Positions 27,326-37,113 are shown, counted from the first letter of the stretch. The stretch is DNA of 64,000 nt from Pleurocapsa sp. PCC 7327 (GCF_000317025.1 NC_019689.1:1775501-1839500); one strand, 5' to 3'. Numbers and translations are program-made. Notes: generated by a model from the sequence alone, not told the origin.

Positions 27326-28624
27326 ATGACTCATTTTGGCATTCTTTGCCCCGCCGCGATCGGTCATCTCAATCCAATGTGTGCTTTAGGTCGAGAATTA
27401 CAGCGGCGCGGTCATCGCGTTACCCTTTTCGGAATTCCCGACGTTCAACCCAAGGTAATGAAAGCAGGATTAGAATTTTGGATAATTGGTGAAGCTGAAT
27501 TCCCGACTGGAACTTTAGAGCAAAACTATAAACAGTTGGGGGAAATGAGCGGACTAGCAGGACTGAAATTTACGGTGGGTTGGTTTAAGCAAGAAATGGC
27601 TATGCTTTTTGGCGAAGCACCCTCAGCAATAAAAGCATTAGGTATAGAAGCCTTATTAATAGACCAGGTTACTCTCGCAGGTGGAACGATCGCTGACTTC
27701 CTCAATCTTCCTTTTATTACTATATGTAACGCTCTGTTAGTCAATCGCGAGGCTGGAGTTCCTCCCTACTTTACCCATTGGCAGTATCGCGATTCGTGGT
27801 GGGCGAATTGGCGCAATCACGTGGGAAATTTTATGATTAATCGTCTCACGAAACCTCTGCGCGATCGCGCGATCGCGCAGCGCCGTCAATGGGAGTTACC
27901 CCCCTACGCTAGCCAGGGAGATTTCTACTCCCAACTGGCTCAAATATGCCAACTACCAGCAGAGTATGACTTCCCGCGAGTGAATTTAGCTCCGTGCTTT
28001 CATTACACTGGTCCATTGCAGGAGCCATCTGGCTTAGAACCTGTCTCTTTTCCGTCTATTTCTTTCCCTTTTGAAAAGTTGACAGGGAAACCTCTGATTT
28101 ATGCTTCTCTAGGAACTTTACAAAATCGCAATTGGGAAATATTCCAGAGCATTGCCGAAGCTTGTATCGGGTTGGATGCCCAGCTAGTCATCTCTTTAGG
28201 AAACCCGAACAGCCAAGAATCGGGGACTAGCCTACCCGGTTCGCCTATCGTAGTTCCCTATGCCCCCCACCAGCAATTAATTGAAAGAGCTAGCTTGGTC
28301 ATTACCCATGCAGGGATGAATACTACCATAGGCGCATTGAGCAGTGGAGTACCGTTGGTAGCCATACCCATTACTAACGAACAGCCTGGAATTGCTGCTC
28401 GCATTGCTTGGACTGGAACGGGCGAAGTCGTTCCCCTCAAAAAATTGAGTGCCCAAAGCCTACAAAAGGCTATTAAAAGAGTTTTAACGCAAGAGTCCTA
28501 CAAAAAAAATGCCTTCAGACTGCAAGAGGCAATTAAGCGAGCAGGAGGGTTGAATCGAGCGGCTGATATTATCGAGCAGGCTGTCTCTACCCGAAAGCCA
28601 GTCCTTGCTCAAATACACCAGTAG
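27326..28624 (+). CDS. UGT-like glycosyltransferase (GT1, MGT family)
   Basis: The N-terminal domain starts MTHFGILCPAAIGHLNPMCAL, typical of GT1 enzymes that bind a lipophilic acceptor, and the C-terminal domain has the sugar-nucleotide-binding sequence VVPYAPHQQLIERASLVITH, AGMNTTIGALSSGVPLVAIP and NEQPGIAARI. Relatives glucosylate carotenoids (CrtX), sterols or macrolides. In a cyanobacterium a carotenoid or other lipid acceptor is the most likely, but this is inference. The open frame begins at an ATG at 27299; the ATG at 27326 matches the family start. The gene is divergent from the ATPase and is followed by a TTAAGAG/CTCTTAA hairpin. Confidence 0.88.
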   Translation: MTHFGILCPAAIGHLNPMCALGRELQRRGHRVTLFGIPDVQPKVMKAGLEFWIIGEAEFPTGTLEQNYKQLGEMSGLAGLKFTVGWFKQEMAMLFGEAPSAIKALGIEALLIDQVTLAGGTIADFLNLPFITICNALLVNREAGVPPYFTHWQYRDSWWANWRNHVGNFMINRLTKPLRDRAIAQRRQWELPPYASQGDFYSQLAQICQLPAEYDFPRVNLAPCFHYTGPLQEPSGLEPVSFPSISFPFEKLTGKPLIYASLGTLQNRNWEIFQSIAEACIGLDAQLVISLGNPNSQESGTSLPGSPIVVPYAPHQQLIERASLVITHAGMNTTIGALSSGVPLVAIPITNEQPGIAARIAWTGTGEVVPLKKLSAQSLQKAIKRVLTQESYKKNAFRLQEAIKRAGGLNRAADIIEQAVSTRKPVLAQIHQ

Positions 28625-28653
28625 AGAGTAAGAAATCGTCGAGCGAGTAAATC

Positions 28654-28670
28654 TTAAGAGGCTCTCTTAA
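28654..28670 (+). terminator. Possible terminator of the UGT gene
   Basis: TTAAGAG and CTCTTAA pair across a three-base loop and are followed by a T-rich stretch interrupted by C and G. It is about 30 bases after the stop. The following CTTTGCGTCTTTGCGTGA text looks like a common dispersed repeat. Confidence 0.4.
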
Positions 28671-28719
28671 TTTCTTTGCGTCTTTGCGTGAGACTATCAT
28701 CCCACGATCGTACAACGCC

Positions 28720-29046
28720 TTATTTTTTCTTCTTTTTCTTATCTAATCTGCCATTTACTAATCCATTGGATCCATAGACTTCGCGACTTCCGGCAAGGCT
28801 GACTAATTCGACTTCTTTTTCATCTCCCGGTTCAAAACGGATTGCCGTCCCTGCGGGAATATTTAAACGCATTCCTTTAGTTCTTTCTCGGTCAAATTGC
28901 AAAGCTTCGTTCACTTCATAAAAGTGAAAATGAGAACCCACTTGAATCGGGCGATCGCCTGTATTCGCTACTTGGATTCTCACGGTTTCGCGTCCTGCAT
29001 TTAACTCAATTTCACCTTCAGCCGCAATTATTTCGCCTGGAATCAT
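28720..29046 (-). CDS. ureB: Urease subunit beta
   Basis: The protein starts [20 protein letters not shown] and contains [21 protein letters not shown], followed by [21 protein letters not shown] and a conserved GDEKEVELV, all diagnostic for urease beta. It is a structural subunit of the nickel enzyme that hydrolyses urea to ammonia and CO2. The length of 108 aa is normal, but the last six residues are all Lys, a tail beyond the usual end. Neither ureA nor ureC is next to it; scattered urease genes are known in Synechocystis, so a complete set may lie elsewhere. There is no SD at the ATG. Confidence 0.96.
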   Translation of the reverse strand: MIPGEIIAAEGEIELNAGRETVRIQVANTGDRPIQVGSHFHFYEVNEALQFDRERTKGMRLNIPAGTAIRFEPGDEKEVELVSLAGSREVYGSNGLVNGRLDKKKKKK

Positions 29047-29170
29047 AATTGTTCAATTTTGGATTTTCGAGGATACGTCAACTTTCATTAATTGTTTTAT
29101 CTTTAAATAATACAATTTCTGGTTACTATCGATGCGTTTCTACAGTGAGTTTAAAAGAATCATAAACATT

Positions 29171-29214
29171 GTAGTGCGATCGTCCCGCTCGCGCGAGCAA
29201 GATGCTCGCACTAC
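29171..29214. repeat. Palindromic repeat, GCGAGCAAGATGCTCGC family
   Basis: GTAGTGCGA at 29171-29179 and TCGCACTAC at 29206-29214 form the ends of a hairpin whose middle holds GCGCGAGCAAGATGCTCGC. It sits directly after the stop of the short ORF at 29218. Related units are at 20372, 55420-55530 and 60288-60340. Confidence 0.6.
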
Positions 29215-29217
29215 TCA

Positions 29218-29472
29218 CTACTTTTTACACATCAAATAGACTTGCTCTATAAACTCAAACAAAGTTTCATCGTCTATTTGGTTAAAATCAGTCGTATCTA
29301 TTTCCAAAACGCGATCGCTGGCTTCTAATGCTTCATAACCGCTTTGACGTAAAGTAGTTTCAAATTTCTGTTGCGATCGCGTTACATCATATCCCAATTG
29401 TTCGCATAAAAAAGCCATTTGTTCTGCATCTCGATCGCAAGCCGAACGAATGATAATTTCATTTTTAGTCAT
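29218..29472 (-). CDS. Chimeric short ORF: GNAT start joined to a kinase-like tail
   Basis: The first ~30 residues (IIIRSACDRDAEQMAFLCEQ, then LGYDVTRSQQ) read like the beginning of a GNAT acetyltransferase, where a domain of about 140 residues would follow. From about residue 46 the text (GYEALEASDRVLEIDTTDFN, then ETLFEFIEQVYLMCKK) instead reads like the C-terminal tail of a small P-loop kinase of the AAA_33 type. Neither catalytic core is present. I infer a deletion that fused two former genes, leaving an 84-codon open frame. It may be untranslated. Both assignments rest on memory of family patterns and are moderate. Confidence 0.5.
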   Translation of the reverse strand: MTKNEIIIRSACDRDAEQMAFLCEQLGYDVTRSQQKFETTLRQSGYEALEASDRVLEIDTTDFNQIDDETLFEFIEQVYLMCKK

Positions 29473-29543
29473 TTTAATTGCCGCAAGATTGAATCAATCA
29501 TTCTATCTCGCGACTGGTAAAGAATAAGCGATCGCTCTCTATT

Positions 29544-30677
29544 TTAGTGATGGTGATGATGGCTATGAGTTTGTGCTTGCACCACTGCCAAAGTAGGATT
29601 TACTGTCAAAGTTTCCTCTGACAAAAGGGCAGCAATATGAGGATCTGCCCAGTTTGCCATCATCTGACAAAACTCTGAATTATCGTTGACGCATGGCATC
29701 TGCACGTAAATCACGCCAGAATATTTACGACGAACATGCTCGATGATATGTCCTACATCTAAGAGAGTTTCGTGATTTTCTGTAGCAAAGCCAATCGGCA
29801 TAAAAATAATAGCTTTTGCCCCCAACTCAATTAGGTTTTTCGCCGCTAATTCTGCATTTGGTTGCGTCCATTTAATCAAAGGCGTTTGATGATTTAGCCA
29901 ACCTACAGAAATTAACGGATAGCGATGGATCAGTTTCTCTCGAACTAACTCATAGAGTACCTGACTCTCATCAATCCCCGAAGTAAAACCCTTCGCTTCG
30001 TGAGGACAGCCGTGATTCATCAAAACGATGCCTATCTGGGAAGGTAGATGAGAACTGGCTAAGTCTTGGGCAATTTTTTCTTCTACCAAACGCGCCATTA
30101 AATCGATGTAGGCAGGTTGATTGTAAAACGATGGGATGTAGCGCAATCCTTTTACCCAGTGTTGGCTACCATTAGCCATTTGAGCGAGTGCTTTATTTAC
30201 CTGCTCGATGGCAATGCCGCTCGTGAAGATAGAATCGACCACTAGTAAGGGATAAATTAAGATTTTATCAAATCCCTGCGTTTTAATTTCTTCTAAAACC
30301 TGTGCGGGAAGAAAGGGTTTGCAGAAGTTAAATGCTTTAAAAACTCTCACGCGATCGCCCCATTTCGCTTGTAAGTTTTGTTCGATCGCCGATCGCTGAC
30401 GTTCAAAAATCTCGTTGTGAGGAGAAATAAAGCGATTATGCCGGTGTTTCCACTCGTGAAGGTCAAAAATTGCTAAAAGTTTCGCTAAAGAGGGATAAAC
30501 CCATATCGGTACGGGAGCGAATTTAGCCGTTAGCAGGTTCAACGCCTGTTCGTTGTAGTTGGCGAAATCGTCGTAACTCTCGACCTCTCCATAGCCCATG
30601 AGCAAGACGGCAACCTTGTCTGCTGGCGAAGTTGTTGCTCTTGCTTGTTGTTGTCGTTTTTCTGGAGTAGCAACCAC
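29544..30677 (-). CDS. Ferrochelatase-family protein with a His-rich C terminus
   Basis: The 377-aa protein has the two-lobed ferrochelatase pattern. KVAVLLMGYGEVESYDDF corresponds to the N-terminal LLNLGGP strand, the metal-site loop is VLMNHGCPHEAKGFTSG, and the active-site Glu is in GFATENHETLLDVGH, like EHxETLxE of HemH. It lacks the CAB (Hlip-like) membrane helix found at the end of the usual cyanobacterial HemH and ends instead with HSHHHHH after a Gln/Thr linker. It may be a second chelatase-like paralogue inserting or handling Fe, Ni or Co; the substrate cannot be assigned. It begins at a GTG. A normal hemH is expected elsewhere in the genome but is not in this window. Confidence 0.75.
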   Translation of the reverse strand: MVATPEKRQQQARATTSPADKVAVLLMGYGEVESYDDFANYNEQALNLLTAKFAPVPIWVYPSLAKLLAIFDLHEWKHRHNRFISPHNEIFERQRSAIEQNLQAKWGDRVRVFKAFNFCKPFLPAQVLEEIKTQGFDKILIYPLLVVDSIFTSGIAIEQVNKALAQMANGSQHWVKGLRYIPSFYNQPAYIDLMARLVEEKIAQDLASSHLPSQIGIVLMNHGCPHEAKGFTSGIDESQVLYELVREKLIHRYPLISVGWLNHQTPLIKWTQPNAELAAKNLIELGAKAIIFMPIGFATENHETLLDVGHIIEHVRRKYSGVIYVQMPCVNDNSEFCQMMANWADPHIAALLSEETLTVNPTLAVVQAQTHSHHHHH

Positions 30678-30977
30678 TGTGTCTGCCTCAATGTTTAAAG
30701 TCGATCCAAGAAAAGAAATTTCTCTAATTTAATGGGTTAATTTTCTTCTGCTCTTATATTAATACTTTAAGATACTATCCCCTGGGATTGGATAAGGTTA
30801 AGAGAATAATAAATTCTGGCGTTAGATACCAAAAAGCGATAGGTACTATATCAATTACTTATTCTCTCTTGACTATATGTAGATGCAAAGGCTCTCTGGT
30901 ATAGAGCGATGGCTTTTTGCAAGATCGTATGCCAAATGATTTCGGCTCAACGCGCGTGCGATGCTTAACATTTCTTA
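30678..30977. other. Intergenic region between divergent genes
   Basis: No gene is visible. It contains AT-rich promoter-like sequence for both neighbours and the distant inverted pair AGAGAATAA (30801-30809) and TTATTCTCT (30859-30867), too far apart for a simple hairpin. Confidence 0.35.
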
Positions 30978-31772
30978 ATGCTAAAATCAATTAGCGTACA
31001 AAACAGTAAGGAAATGACAGCAGTCGTGTTTGGGAGCCTACCATTTCCAGGACAAAGCGGAGATCGCGTCGTTAGCAAGGCAGTTAGTGCTGCCATTGCA
31101 GCCTTGTTCAAACGAACAGGCAAAATTGAAGCGAACTTGCGAGCCGAACCCCTTGCCAAGTTATTGCAAGGCAGTGTCGATGGCTTCGACTTTATTGGCA
31201 ACGGCATGTTGATGTATAACGGCTTGCGGATTGAAGCGATGGAGCTGTACGTACAAGCTGTGTCGCTCGACTTTAGCGCTATCTTTAGCGGTCAAGTAAA
31301 ACTCCGACAGCCCACCCAAGCGAGCATGCGCGTCGTCCTTACCGAAGAAGACTTGACGACTTCCTTTAACACGCCATTTGTGGTAGAAAAGCTGCAACAA
31401 TTGCAGTATCAGGGACAGCCCCTTTATTTTCAAAATACCCAGATGATTCTCAACGAGGATAAATCGCTGCGGATTAAAACTCAGATTCGGGTTGGGGAGT
31501 CGAGCGATCCTATAGAAATCGATGTAACATCACATTTGCAGGTCGAGGAGCGACGCAAGCTACAATTTGTCAATGTTACCCATCAAGAAGATGAAGCCGC
31601 GATCGCATTAGGGCAAGCTTTAATCGACCACGTTAACAATCTTCTCGACCTCGATAAATTTGCCCTAGACGGCACTCAACTGCGAGTCGATCGCGTGCGC
31701 GTTCAAAACAAACAAATAATCTTCTACGGGATCGCTCAAATCGATCGTTTTCCCCAACCTAAGACGAGATAA
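30978..31772 (+). CDS. DUF2993 (LmeA-family) lipid-binding protein
   Basis: The body matches DUF2993: repeated KIEANLRAEPLAKLLQGSVD, GFDFIGNGMLMYNGLRIEAM, VQAVSLDFSAIFSGQVKLRQ and MRVVLTEEDLTTSFNTPFV. Family knowledge: these cyanobacterial and actinobacterial proteins are elongated beta-rich domains; the mycobacterial member LmeA binds phospholipid and helps glycolipid maturation. No signal peptide or membrane helix is visible, so a peripheral location is likely. There are two start options, ATG at 30978 and ATG at 31014 (MTAVVFGSLPFPGQSG); the second fits homologues as I remember them, but the longer form is listed. It is a single gene followed by a repeat tract. Confidence 0.8.
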   Translation: MLKSISVQNSKEMTAVVFGSLPFPGQSGDRVVSKAVSAAIAALFKRTGKIEANLRAEPLAKLLQGSVDGFDFIGNGMLMYNGLRIEAMELYVQAVSLDFSAIFSGQVKLRQPTQASMRVVLTEEDLTTSFNTPFVVEKLQQLQYQGQPLYFQNTQMILNEDKSLRIKTQIRVGESSDPIEIDVTSHLQVEERRKLQFVNVTHQEDEAAIALGQALIDHVNNLLDLDKFALDGTQLRVDRVRVQNKQIIFYGIAQIDRFPQPKTR

Positions 31773-31779
31773 GGAGGCG

Positions 31780-31890
31780 GGGAGAGTTAAGAGTGTGGGA
31801 AGTGTGGGGAGTGTGGGGATACAAATTACTAACCACTAACCACTAACAAATAACTAATGACCCATGACAACTGACCAATTCCCAATAACA
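31780..31890. repeat. Degenerate intergenic repeat tract (GAGTGTGGG and ACTAACC units)
   Basis: Tandem GAGTGTGGG-like units at about 31790-31820 are followed by CTAACCACTAACCACTAAC and ATGACCCATGAC-like units. The same mixture recurs near 37960, 39460, 43440-43640, 50500, 54700-54870 and 57610-57650. Confidence 0.6.
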
Positions 31891-32007
31891 AATGAATGCT
31901 ATTGAAATATGCAATGGATTAGGAAGCCATCCAAAGAAGATAGAATTTGTATCCTAGAGAAATAAGAAGAGTCGTTCTTCGTTCGCAGATCGAACGAAAT
32001 AAATTGG

Positions 32008-32997
32008 ATGAACAAGGTAGACTATCTTCGCATCAGCCTAATCGATCGCTGTAATTTCCGGTGCCAGTACTGCATGCCTGAAGGTGTAGAACTCGACTAT
32101 ATCCTGCGACAAGAACTGCTCACAAATGAGGAATTAATAGCACTACTGAAAGAAGTTTTCATTCCGGTTGGGTTTAGAAAATTTCGCCTAACGGGAGGCG
32201 AACCGCTGATCCGTCCTGGCGTAGTGGATTTGGTGCGAGATATTGCCTCTCTCCCGCAAACCGAAGACCTCGCCATGACTACCAACGGCTTTTTACTCGC
32301 CGACATGGCACAAGACCTTTATGATGCTGGTTTGCGACGGATTAACATCAGTCTCGATTCGCTCGACCCACAGACCTTTGATAAAATTATCGGCAATCGC
32401 GGTCGCAGTCGTTGGGAAAAAACCTGGGCAGGCATTCGAGCAGCCCATCGAGTGGGATTCGATCCGCTGAAATTAAATGTAGTAGTCATCCCAGGAGTTA
32501 ACGACAAAGAAGTAGAAAATTTAGCCGCGTTGACGATTGACCGCAACTGGCACGTGCGCTTTATTGAATTCATGCCGATTGGCAATGCCGCTTTATTTAG
32601 CGATCGCGCTTGGATTCCTTCCGAAGAACTCAGACAGCGCATCAGAAGCAATTGGGGATTAGTCGAATCCGATGTGCGAGGAAATGGACCAGCAGATGTA
32701 TTCCAAATTCCAGGCGCTAAAGGGACTTTGGGATTTATTAGCCAGATGTCAGAATGTTTTTGCGATCGCTGTAATCGGATGCGTCTATCTGCCGATGGGT
32801 GGTTGCGTCCCTGTCTGTTAAACGAAACGGGTCAAATTGACCTCAAAACTGCCCTTCGTTGCGGCATCGATCCCGCCAAATTACGCGAAAAAGTTCGTTA
32901 TCTTTTGCAAATCAAGCCAGAAATTAATTTCAAACAACGAGACTCCGGTACAAAAACTGGTATCTATACCCGTACCATGTCTCAGATTGGCGGGTAA
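32008..32997 (+). CDS. moaA: GTP 3',8-cyclase MoaA
   Basis: MoaA is the radical-SAM enzyme that starts molybdenum cofactor synthesis by converting GTP to 3',8-cyclo-GTP. The SAM cluster is [12 protein letters not shown] (CX3CX2C), followed by [14 protein letters not shown] and MTTNGFLL. The C-terminal cluster is [15 protein letters not shown] with a third Cys in LRPCLL. At 329 aa it is full length, ending [13 protein letters not shown]; the C-terminal GG tail is typical. Other moa genes are not adjacent. The ATG at 32008 is natural ([17 protein letters not shown]). Confidence 0.97.
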   Translation: MNKVDYLRISLIDRCNFRCQYCMPEGVELDYILRQELLTNEELIALLKEVFIPVGFRKFRLTGGEPLIRPGVVDLVRDIASLPQTEDLAMTTNGFLLADMAQDLYDAGLRRINISLDSLDPQTFDKIIGNRGRSRWEKTWAGIRAAHRVGFDPLKLNVVVIPGVNDKEVENLAALTIDRNWHVRFIEFMPIGNAALFSDRAWIPSEELRQRIRSNWGLVESDVRGNGPADVFQIPGAKGTLGFISQMSECFCDRCNRMRLSADGWLRPCLLNETGQIDLKTALRCGIDPAKLREKVRYLLQIKPEINFKQRDSGTKTGIYTRTMSQIGG

Positions 32998-33061
32998 ACC
33001 GTTAATTTAAGTCGCAATTTGGGTCGCAATTTGGGGGAATAATTTAGAATTGTGAATTGTT

Positions 33062-36000
33062 TTAACCAGTATTGCGCATTCCGGCGGCGATTCCATTAAT
33101 GGTTAACAAGGCGCCGCGCAGTAACTCTTCCTTACTGTAACGGAAATAGATGGCGTTCGATGAAGCGCGATCGCTATACTGGCGAAGCCGTTTGAGTAAA
33201 GAAACTTGCAGGAAGCCTAATGGCACGATCGTACCATTGCGCAACTGCACCGATCGTTGCAGGCTGGGATCGCCGTCTAGAAGTCGATTGTGCTCTGTAA
33301 TTGTCAGGATTAAATCGCAACTAAGGTGATATTCTTGAGCGATTTGCTCGAAAAGCCGCTCGAAACGTTCCCTATCTTCAGGTTTTGATAGTTCTCTAAC
33401 GTAATGATGCGCAATCTGTAAATCTACCTTAGCCAATGTCATTTCCGCTTTGGAAATGACCATCTTAAAGAAGGGCCATTTTAAGTAAAAATAACGCAGC
33501 AACTTGAGATTTTCCTCTGGCTCGCGAGCGAGAAATTCTCGTAAAGCCGTCCCGACACCGTACCAAGCAGGCAACAGGAAGCGGCTTTGCGTCCAGCTAA
33601 AGACCCAAGGGATAGCTCTTAAGGTACTGAGGTCTTTTTGACCGCTCTTGCGTCTGGCGGGACGAGAACTAATTTGTAGTTGGCTGATTTCTGGGATGGG
33701 AGTGACCGAGAGAAAGAAATCGATAAAATCTGGCTGTTCGTAAATCAGAGCGCGATAGGCTTTCCGCGCGCAGGTTGCCAATTCCTCCATAATTGCGTTC
33801 CACGGCTCGATATCATCAAAACCGCTTCCCAACACGCTTGATTGAATGACAGCAGTGGCGAGCGTTTCTAGATTATAGAGCGCCAGTTCGGGTAAGGAAT
33901 ACTTAGAGGCGAGGACTTCTCCCTGTTCGGTAATCTTGATTCGTCCGTTGATAGTCGAGGAAGGCTGTGCCAAGATAGCTGCATAAGCAGGTCCGCCACC
34001 ACGACCGACCGACCCGCCGCGTCCGTGAAACAGTCTCAGTATGACTCCATATTTCCGAGCCACTTTCTGTAGAGCTTTCTGCGCTTTATGAATTTCCCAA
34101 TTGCTACTGAGAAAACCCGAATCCTTATTACTATCCGAGTAACCGACCATGACTTCTTGAAGATTGACAGGAAACCCTGGGATTTCAATTCCGTCGTGAC
34201 CTCCTGCCAGAGCAGTTCGGTAGAGAGGGATCTCAAACAATTCTTCCATGATGGTCGGCGCTCGTCTGAGGTCGTCTACCGTTTCAAATAAAGGGCAAAT
34301 TCGCAACGTCGTCTGACCAGTCGCGGGATCGTAGAGTCCGGCTTCTTTTGCCAGCAGCATTACTTCCAAAACGTCGCTGGCATCGTGGGTCATGCTGATA
34401 ATGTAAGTTTGGCAGATGTCTAAACCGAACTCCTGCTGTAACTGCCGCAAAATTCGCAGGGTTTCGATCGCCTCGCAGGTTTTGGCTGAAAATGGCATGT
34501 CTTGGGGAATCAATGGGCGGCGCGTGCGCAACTCTTGCACCAGCCAGGCGATTTTCTCGGCTTCTGTGAGTTGGCTGTAGGGTTTGGGCAGAATTTGCAG
34601 ATACTCGGCGATTTCTTCGATCGCCTCAGAGTGTTGGGAAGACTCTTGACGAAAATCGAGTTGGGCGAGGTTAAAGCCATAGACTTCGACCTGACAGATC
34701 AGATTGTCTAGCTCCTGACAGCACAATCTCGTTTCAGCCAAATTGCGCTGAATTAACCGTAATTCTGCCAAAAAATCGTCCCCGCAACGATAGACATTGT
34801 CATGAAACCTTTGGAAGAGGATTTGGCGCTCTTCGGGAATGGCGAGGCGCTTGTTGCGATCGCGGGTATTTTCCAGCCGTTTTTGGATGTAGGAGAGCTT
34901 GAGTCGATAGGGTTCCTGACGAAAGCGGATGGCTAACTGCTCGTAAATTTCGGGCAGTTGCATCTTATCCCGCTCTAGCGAGTCGAGCAGGTCCTGGGAT
35001 ACGTTACTCCAATGCAGAGACGGACTCAAGACAACGATTAATTCCCGCACCGATTGCAGATATTTTTCGATGACGAGATTGCGCTGATAGCAAGCGGTTT
35101 TCCAAGTCACTTCGGGTGTGACCGAGGGGTTGCCGTCGCGATCGCCTCCAACCCAGGAGCCAAAACGGCAGAAATCATTGGCTGGCGCAGTTAATCTGGG
35201 AAAGGCGCTTTTGAGAGCTTGTTTGAGACGTATCGACAGTTGCGGAATGACTTCAAATAAAACTTCTTCAAAGTAATGCAGAGCGTAATCGACTTCGTCT
35301 AAAACAGTGGGTTTGAACTGGCGCAGCTCGTCGGTTCGCCACCAGAGGCGAATTTCTTCCGTCAGTTGCGCCTTAGCCTCTTCGGCTTCCCAGGAAGTAC
35401 TCAATCCTATGGCTCGAAATGCTTCTTCGGCGCGATCGAGCTGGCGCAGAATGCGAGCGATTCGCCGTTGTTTTTTGCGAATGGTGTGGCGCACGATTTC
35501 AGTGGGGTGAGCGGTAAAGACAAGGCGAATGTCGAGTTGGTTGAGCAATCGCTGAATTAACTGGGGTGGTACGTTTAGTTGTTTGAGATAGGGAAAAAGC
35601 CATTGAAAGGTTCCTGCTTTGGGCGCGTTGGCATTTTCGTTGAAGAAACTTTTTTCTAAGAGGTTGACTCCCAGCGCTGCGGGAGGAGTATTGATATTGT
35701 CTAATTGGCTGCCATGTTGACTGAGGTCGCTCGAGTCTTGAGAAGAAGCCAGCCTCTCAAGCTGTCGATCGCGTTGCTCGTAGTGCTGTTCGACAATGTT
35801 GATCAGTTGGAAATAGAGGGCAAAGGCACGAGATGCCAGAATGGCTTGGTTGAGTTCGAGCTGTTCGATCGTTTGCGCGATCGCGGAGGCAGGAATTTCT
35901 GTTGCCTGTCCTTCTGGCGAACAAATCGATCGCAATTTTTTGAGTAAATCGACGGCTTCTTGTCCATATTCGGAGCGCAGCGCAGATTCCCACAAATCTT

Positions 36001-36088
36001 CGACTAATTTGAGACGATGGCGCAAAAGAAGTTCTGACGTGGAGAAGATGCTAACGTCTGGGACGGACGGGCGAAGCAACGAACTCAT
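33062..36088 (-). CDS. ppc: Phosphoenolpyruvate carboxylase
   Basis: The enzyme adds bicarbonate to phosphoenolpyruvate to give oxaloacetate, the anaplerotic carbon entry in cyanobacteria. At 1008 aa it is full length for cyanobacteria. Visible motifs are the catalytic His in [53 protein letters not shown], the loop [18 protein letters not shown], and the C-terminal end [10 protein letters not shown], needed in the active site. A polar N-terminal stretch (about residues 110-150, with [15 protein letters not shown]) differs from plant enzymes and is of the bacterial type; no plant-type N-terminal phosphorylation Ser is evident. The ATG is at 36086-36088. Confidence 0.97.
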   Translation of the reverse strand: MSSLLRPSVPDVSIFSTSELLLRHRLKLVEDLWESALRSEYGQEAVDLLKKLRSICSPEGQATEIPASAIAQTIEQLELNQAILASRAFALYFQLINIVEQHYEQRDRQLERLASSQDSSDLSQHGSQLDNINTPPAALGVNLLEKSFFNENANAPKAGTFQWLFPYLKQLNVPPQLIQRLLNQLDIRLVFTAHPTEIVRHTIRKKQRRIARILRQLDRAEEAFRAIGLSTSWEAEEAKAQLTEEIRLWWRTDELRQFKPTVLDEVDYALHYFEEVLFEVIPQLSIRLKQALKSAFPRLTAPANDFCRFGSWVGGDRDGNPSVTPEVTWKTACYQRNLVIEKYLQSVRELIVVLSPSLHWSNVSQDLLDSLERDKMQLPEIYEQLAIRFRQEPYRLKLSYIQKRLENTRDRNKRLAIPEERQILFQRFHDNVYRCGDDFLAELRLIQRNLAETRLCCQELDNLICQVEVYGFNLAQLDFRQESSQHSEAIEEIAEYLQILPKPYSQLTEAEKIAWLVQELRTRRPLIPQDMPFSAKTCEAIETLRILRQLQQEFGLDICQTYIISMTHDASDVLEVMLLAKEAGLYDPATGQTTLRICPLFETVDDLRRAPTIMEELFEIPLYRTALAGGHDGIEIPGFPVNLQEVMVGYSDSNKDSGFLSSNWEIHKAQKALQKVARKYGVILRLFHGRGGSVGRGGGPAYAAILAQPSSTINGRIKITEQGEVLASKYSLPELALYNLETLATAVIQSSVLGSGFDDIEPWNAIMEELATCARKAYRALIYEQPDFIDFFLSVTPIPEISQLQISSRPARRKSGQKDLSTLRAIPWVFSWTQSRFLLPAWYGVGTALREFLAREPEENLKLLRYFYLKWPFFKMVISKAEMTLAKVDLQIAHHYVRELSKPEDRERFERLFEQIAQEYHLSCDLILTITEHNRLLDGDPSLQRSVQLRNGTIVPLGFLQVSLLKRLRQYSDRASSNAIYFRYSKEELLRGALLTINGIAAGMRNTG

Positions 36089-36165
36089 AGAAACCTCAAT
36101 AGCTAATAATAACTGTTAATTATAGAGACACTTGGAACGCTGCAAAATACTATTGTCATGGCAAT

Positions 36166-36645
36166 CTAACGAACGAGCAGCACCGAGCAAGGAGCGTGAT
36201 GGACGACGTAATTGCTAACGCTACCGAGCAGCATTTCGCTCAATCCAGAACGGCCGCGATGCCCAATGACAATTAGATTCGCCTGCCACTCGCGAGCCAC
36301 TTGACAAATGGTACGAGCCGGACTGCCAGGAATTTGCTCGTACTGAACCCTAACTCCCGCCTTAATTGCTTTTTGCGCGAGAGATTGCAAAACTTCCACG
36401 CCTTGCCTCTCAAACTCCTGCCATTGCTGCCGCCAAATCTCCAAGGTCAGGTCATTGCCGGCCGCTGGATACATTTCTGTCAAATTAGGAGGAATGGGCA
36501 AAGGACTATTCTCTTCTTCTGGCGAGAGCGCGTGCAATAACATTAAACTGGCGTTATTTTTTTGAGCTAGAGATAGGGCGCGCTCAAAGACATTTTTGTG
36601 GATTTCTGACATGTCTATTGCTACTAAGATTTTGTCGAAGCTCAT
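36166..36645 (-). CDS. Universal stress protein (UspA family), ATP-binding type
   Basis: A single Usp domain starts MSFDKILVAIDMSEIHKNVF and ends with the ATP-phosphate motif IGHRGRSGLSEMLLGSVSNYV followed by HHAPCSVLLV. The G-X2-G-X9-G(S) pattern indicates the nucleotide-binding subgroup. A strong GGAGG (complement of 36650-36654) lies five bases upstream of the ATG at 36645 and decides this start over the longer frame beginning at 36669. The role is stress adaptation in the cytoplasm, not more specific. Confidence 0.93.
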   Translation of the reverse strand: MSFDKILVAIDMSEIHKNVFERALSLAQKNNASLMLLHALSPEEENSPLPIPPNLTEMYPAAGNDLTLEIWRQQWQEFERQGVEVLQSLAQKAIKAGVRVQYEQIPGSPARTICQVAREWQANLIVIGHRGRSGLSEMLLGSVSNYVVHHAPCSVLLVR

Positions 36646-36649
36646 CTTG

Positions 36650-36654
36650 CCTCC
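36650..36654 (-). promoter_or_regulatory. Shine-Dalgarno site of the universal stress protein gene
   Basis: The minus strand reads GGAGG four to five bases before the ATG at 36645, fixing the start. Confidence 0.7.
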
Positions 36655-36696
36655 ATTGCGATCGCGCAAACATCAAAATTTCTCGTTGAAACAGCT

Positions 36697-37113
36697 TTAA
36701 TTAACGATCTTTAACTGCTCCTGTAAATATCTCGTCCATTGCGCTGCTAGGGAAATTTCTGTAAAGGGAATTTGAATCGGACTCTCTGGCTCATCGAAAC
36801 TAAACTCGATCGCAGGTTTGCCCTTTGTCGGTAAAGATTCTAACGTTACGGGTTGCTTATCGACCAAAAGCCGAATATCTCGAACGCGATCGAGAGAGAA
36901 ACTCTGCAAATCGATCGGACCGGAACGGGTTGGCTTTCCCCAAATCAGCGTTTTTCCGGTTTGACCTAAAACCGCATAAATGTCGTATTTAGCGCGATCG
37001 AATGGTTCTGCCCAACGACGATAGGCTTCGATTTTCTGGTATTCACTCCAACCCATCCACGCCAGCCAGAAAAAAATGACGAGCAAGGGCAACCAGAAGA
37101 GACCTCTTTCCAT
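36697..37113 (-). CDS. Small single-pass membrane protein, unknown
   Basis: From the ATG at 37113 the 138-aa protein begins with a membrane anchor (MERGLFWLPLLVIFFWLAWM) and continues as a soluble domain with KYDIYAVLGQTGKTLIWGKP, FSLDRVRDIRLLVDKQPVTL and a C-terminal amphipathic helix AAQWTRYLQEQLKIV. The longer open frame to 37305 would run through the divergent promoter region and add unrelated residues. I do not recognise the family. Pairing with the divergently transcribed DUF3318 gene suggests a shared regulatory region only. Confidence 0.65.
   Translation of the reverse strand: MERGLFWLPLLVIFFWLAWMGWSEYQKIEAYRRWAEPFDRAKYDIYAVLGQTGKTLIWGKPTRSGPIDLQSFSLDRVRDIRLLVDKQPVTLESLPTKGKPAIEFSFDEPESPIQIPFTEISLAAQWTRYLQEQLKIVN

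Noticed and set aside
30801-30867. Inverted pair AGAGAATAA / TTATTCTCT upstream of the DUF2993 gene
   Set aside because: The arms are about 50 bases apart and short; this could occur by chance in AT-rich DNA, so no operator is called.
33011-33036. Tandem GTCGCAATTTGGG duplication after moaA
   Set aside because: Only two units without hairpin or T run; too little to call a regulatory element or CRISPR-like repeat.
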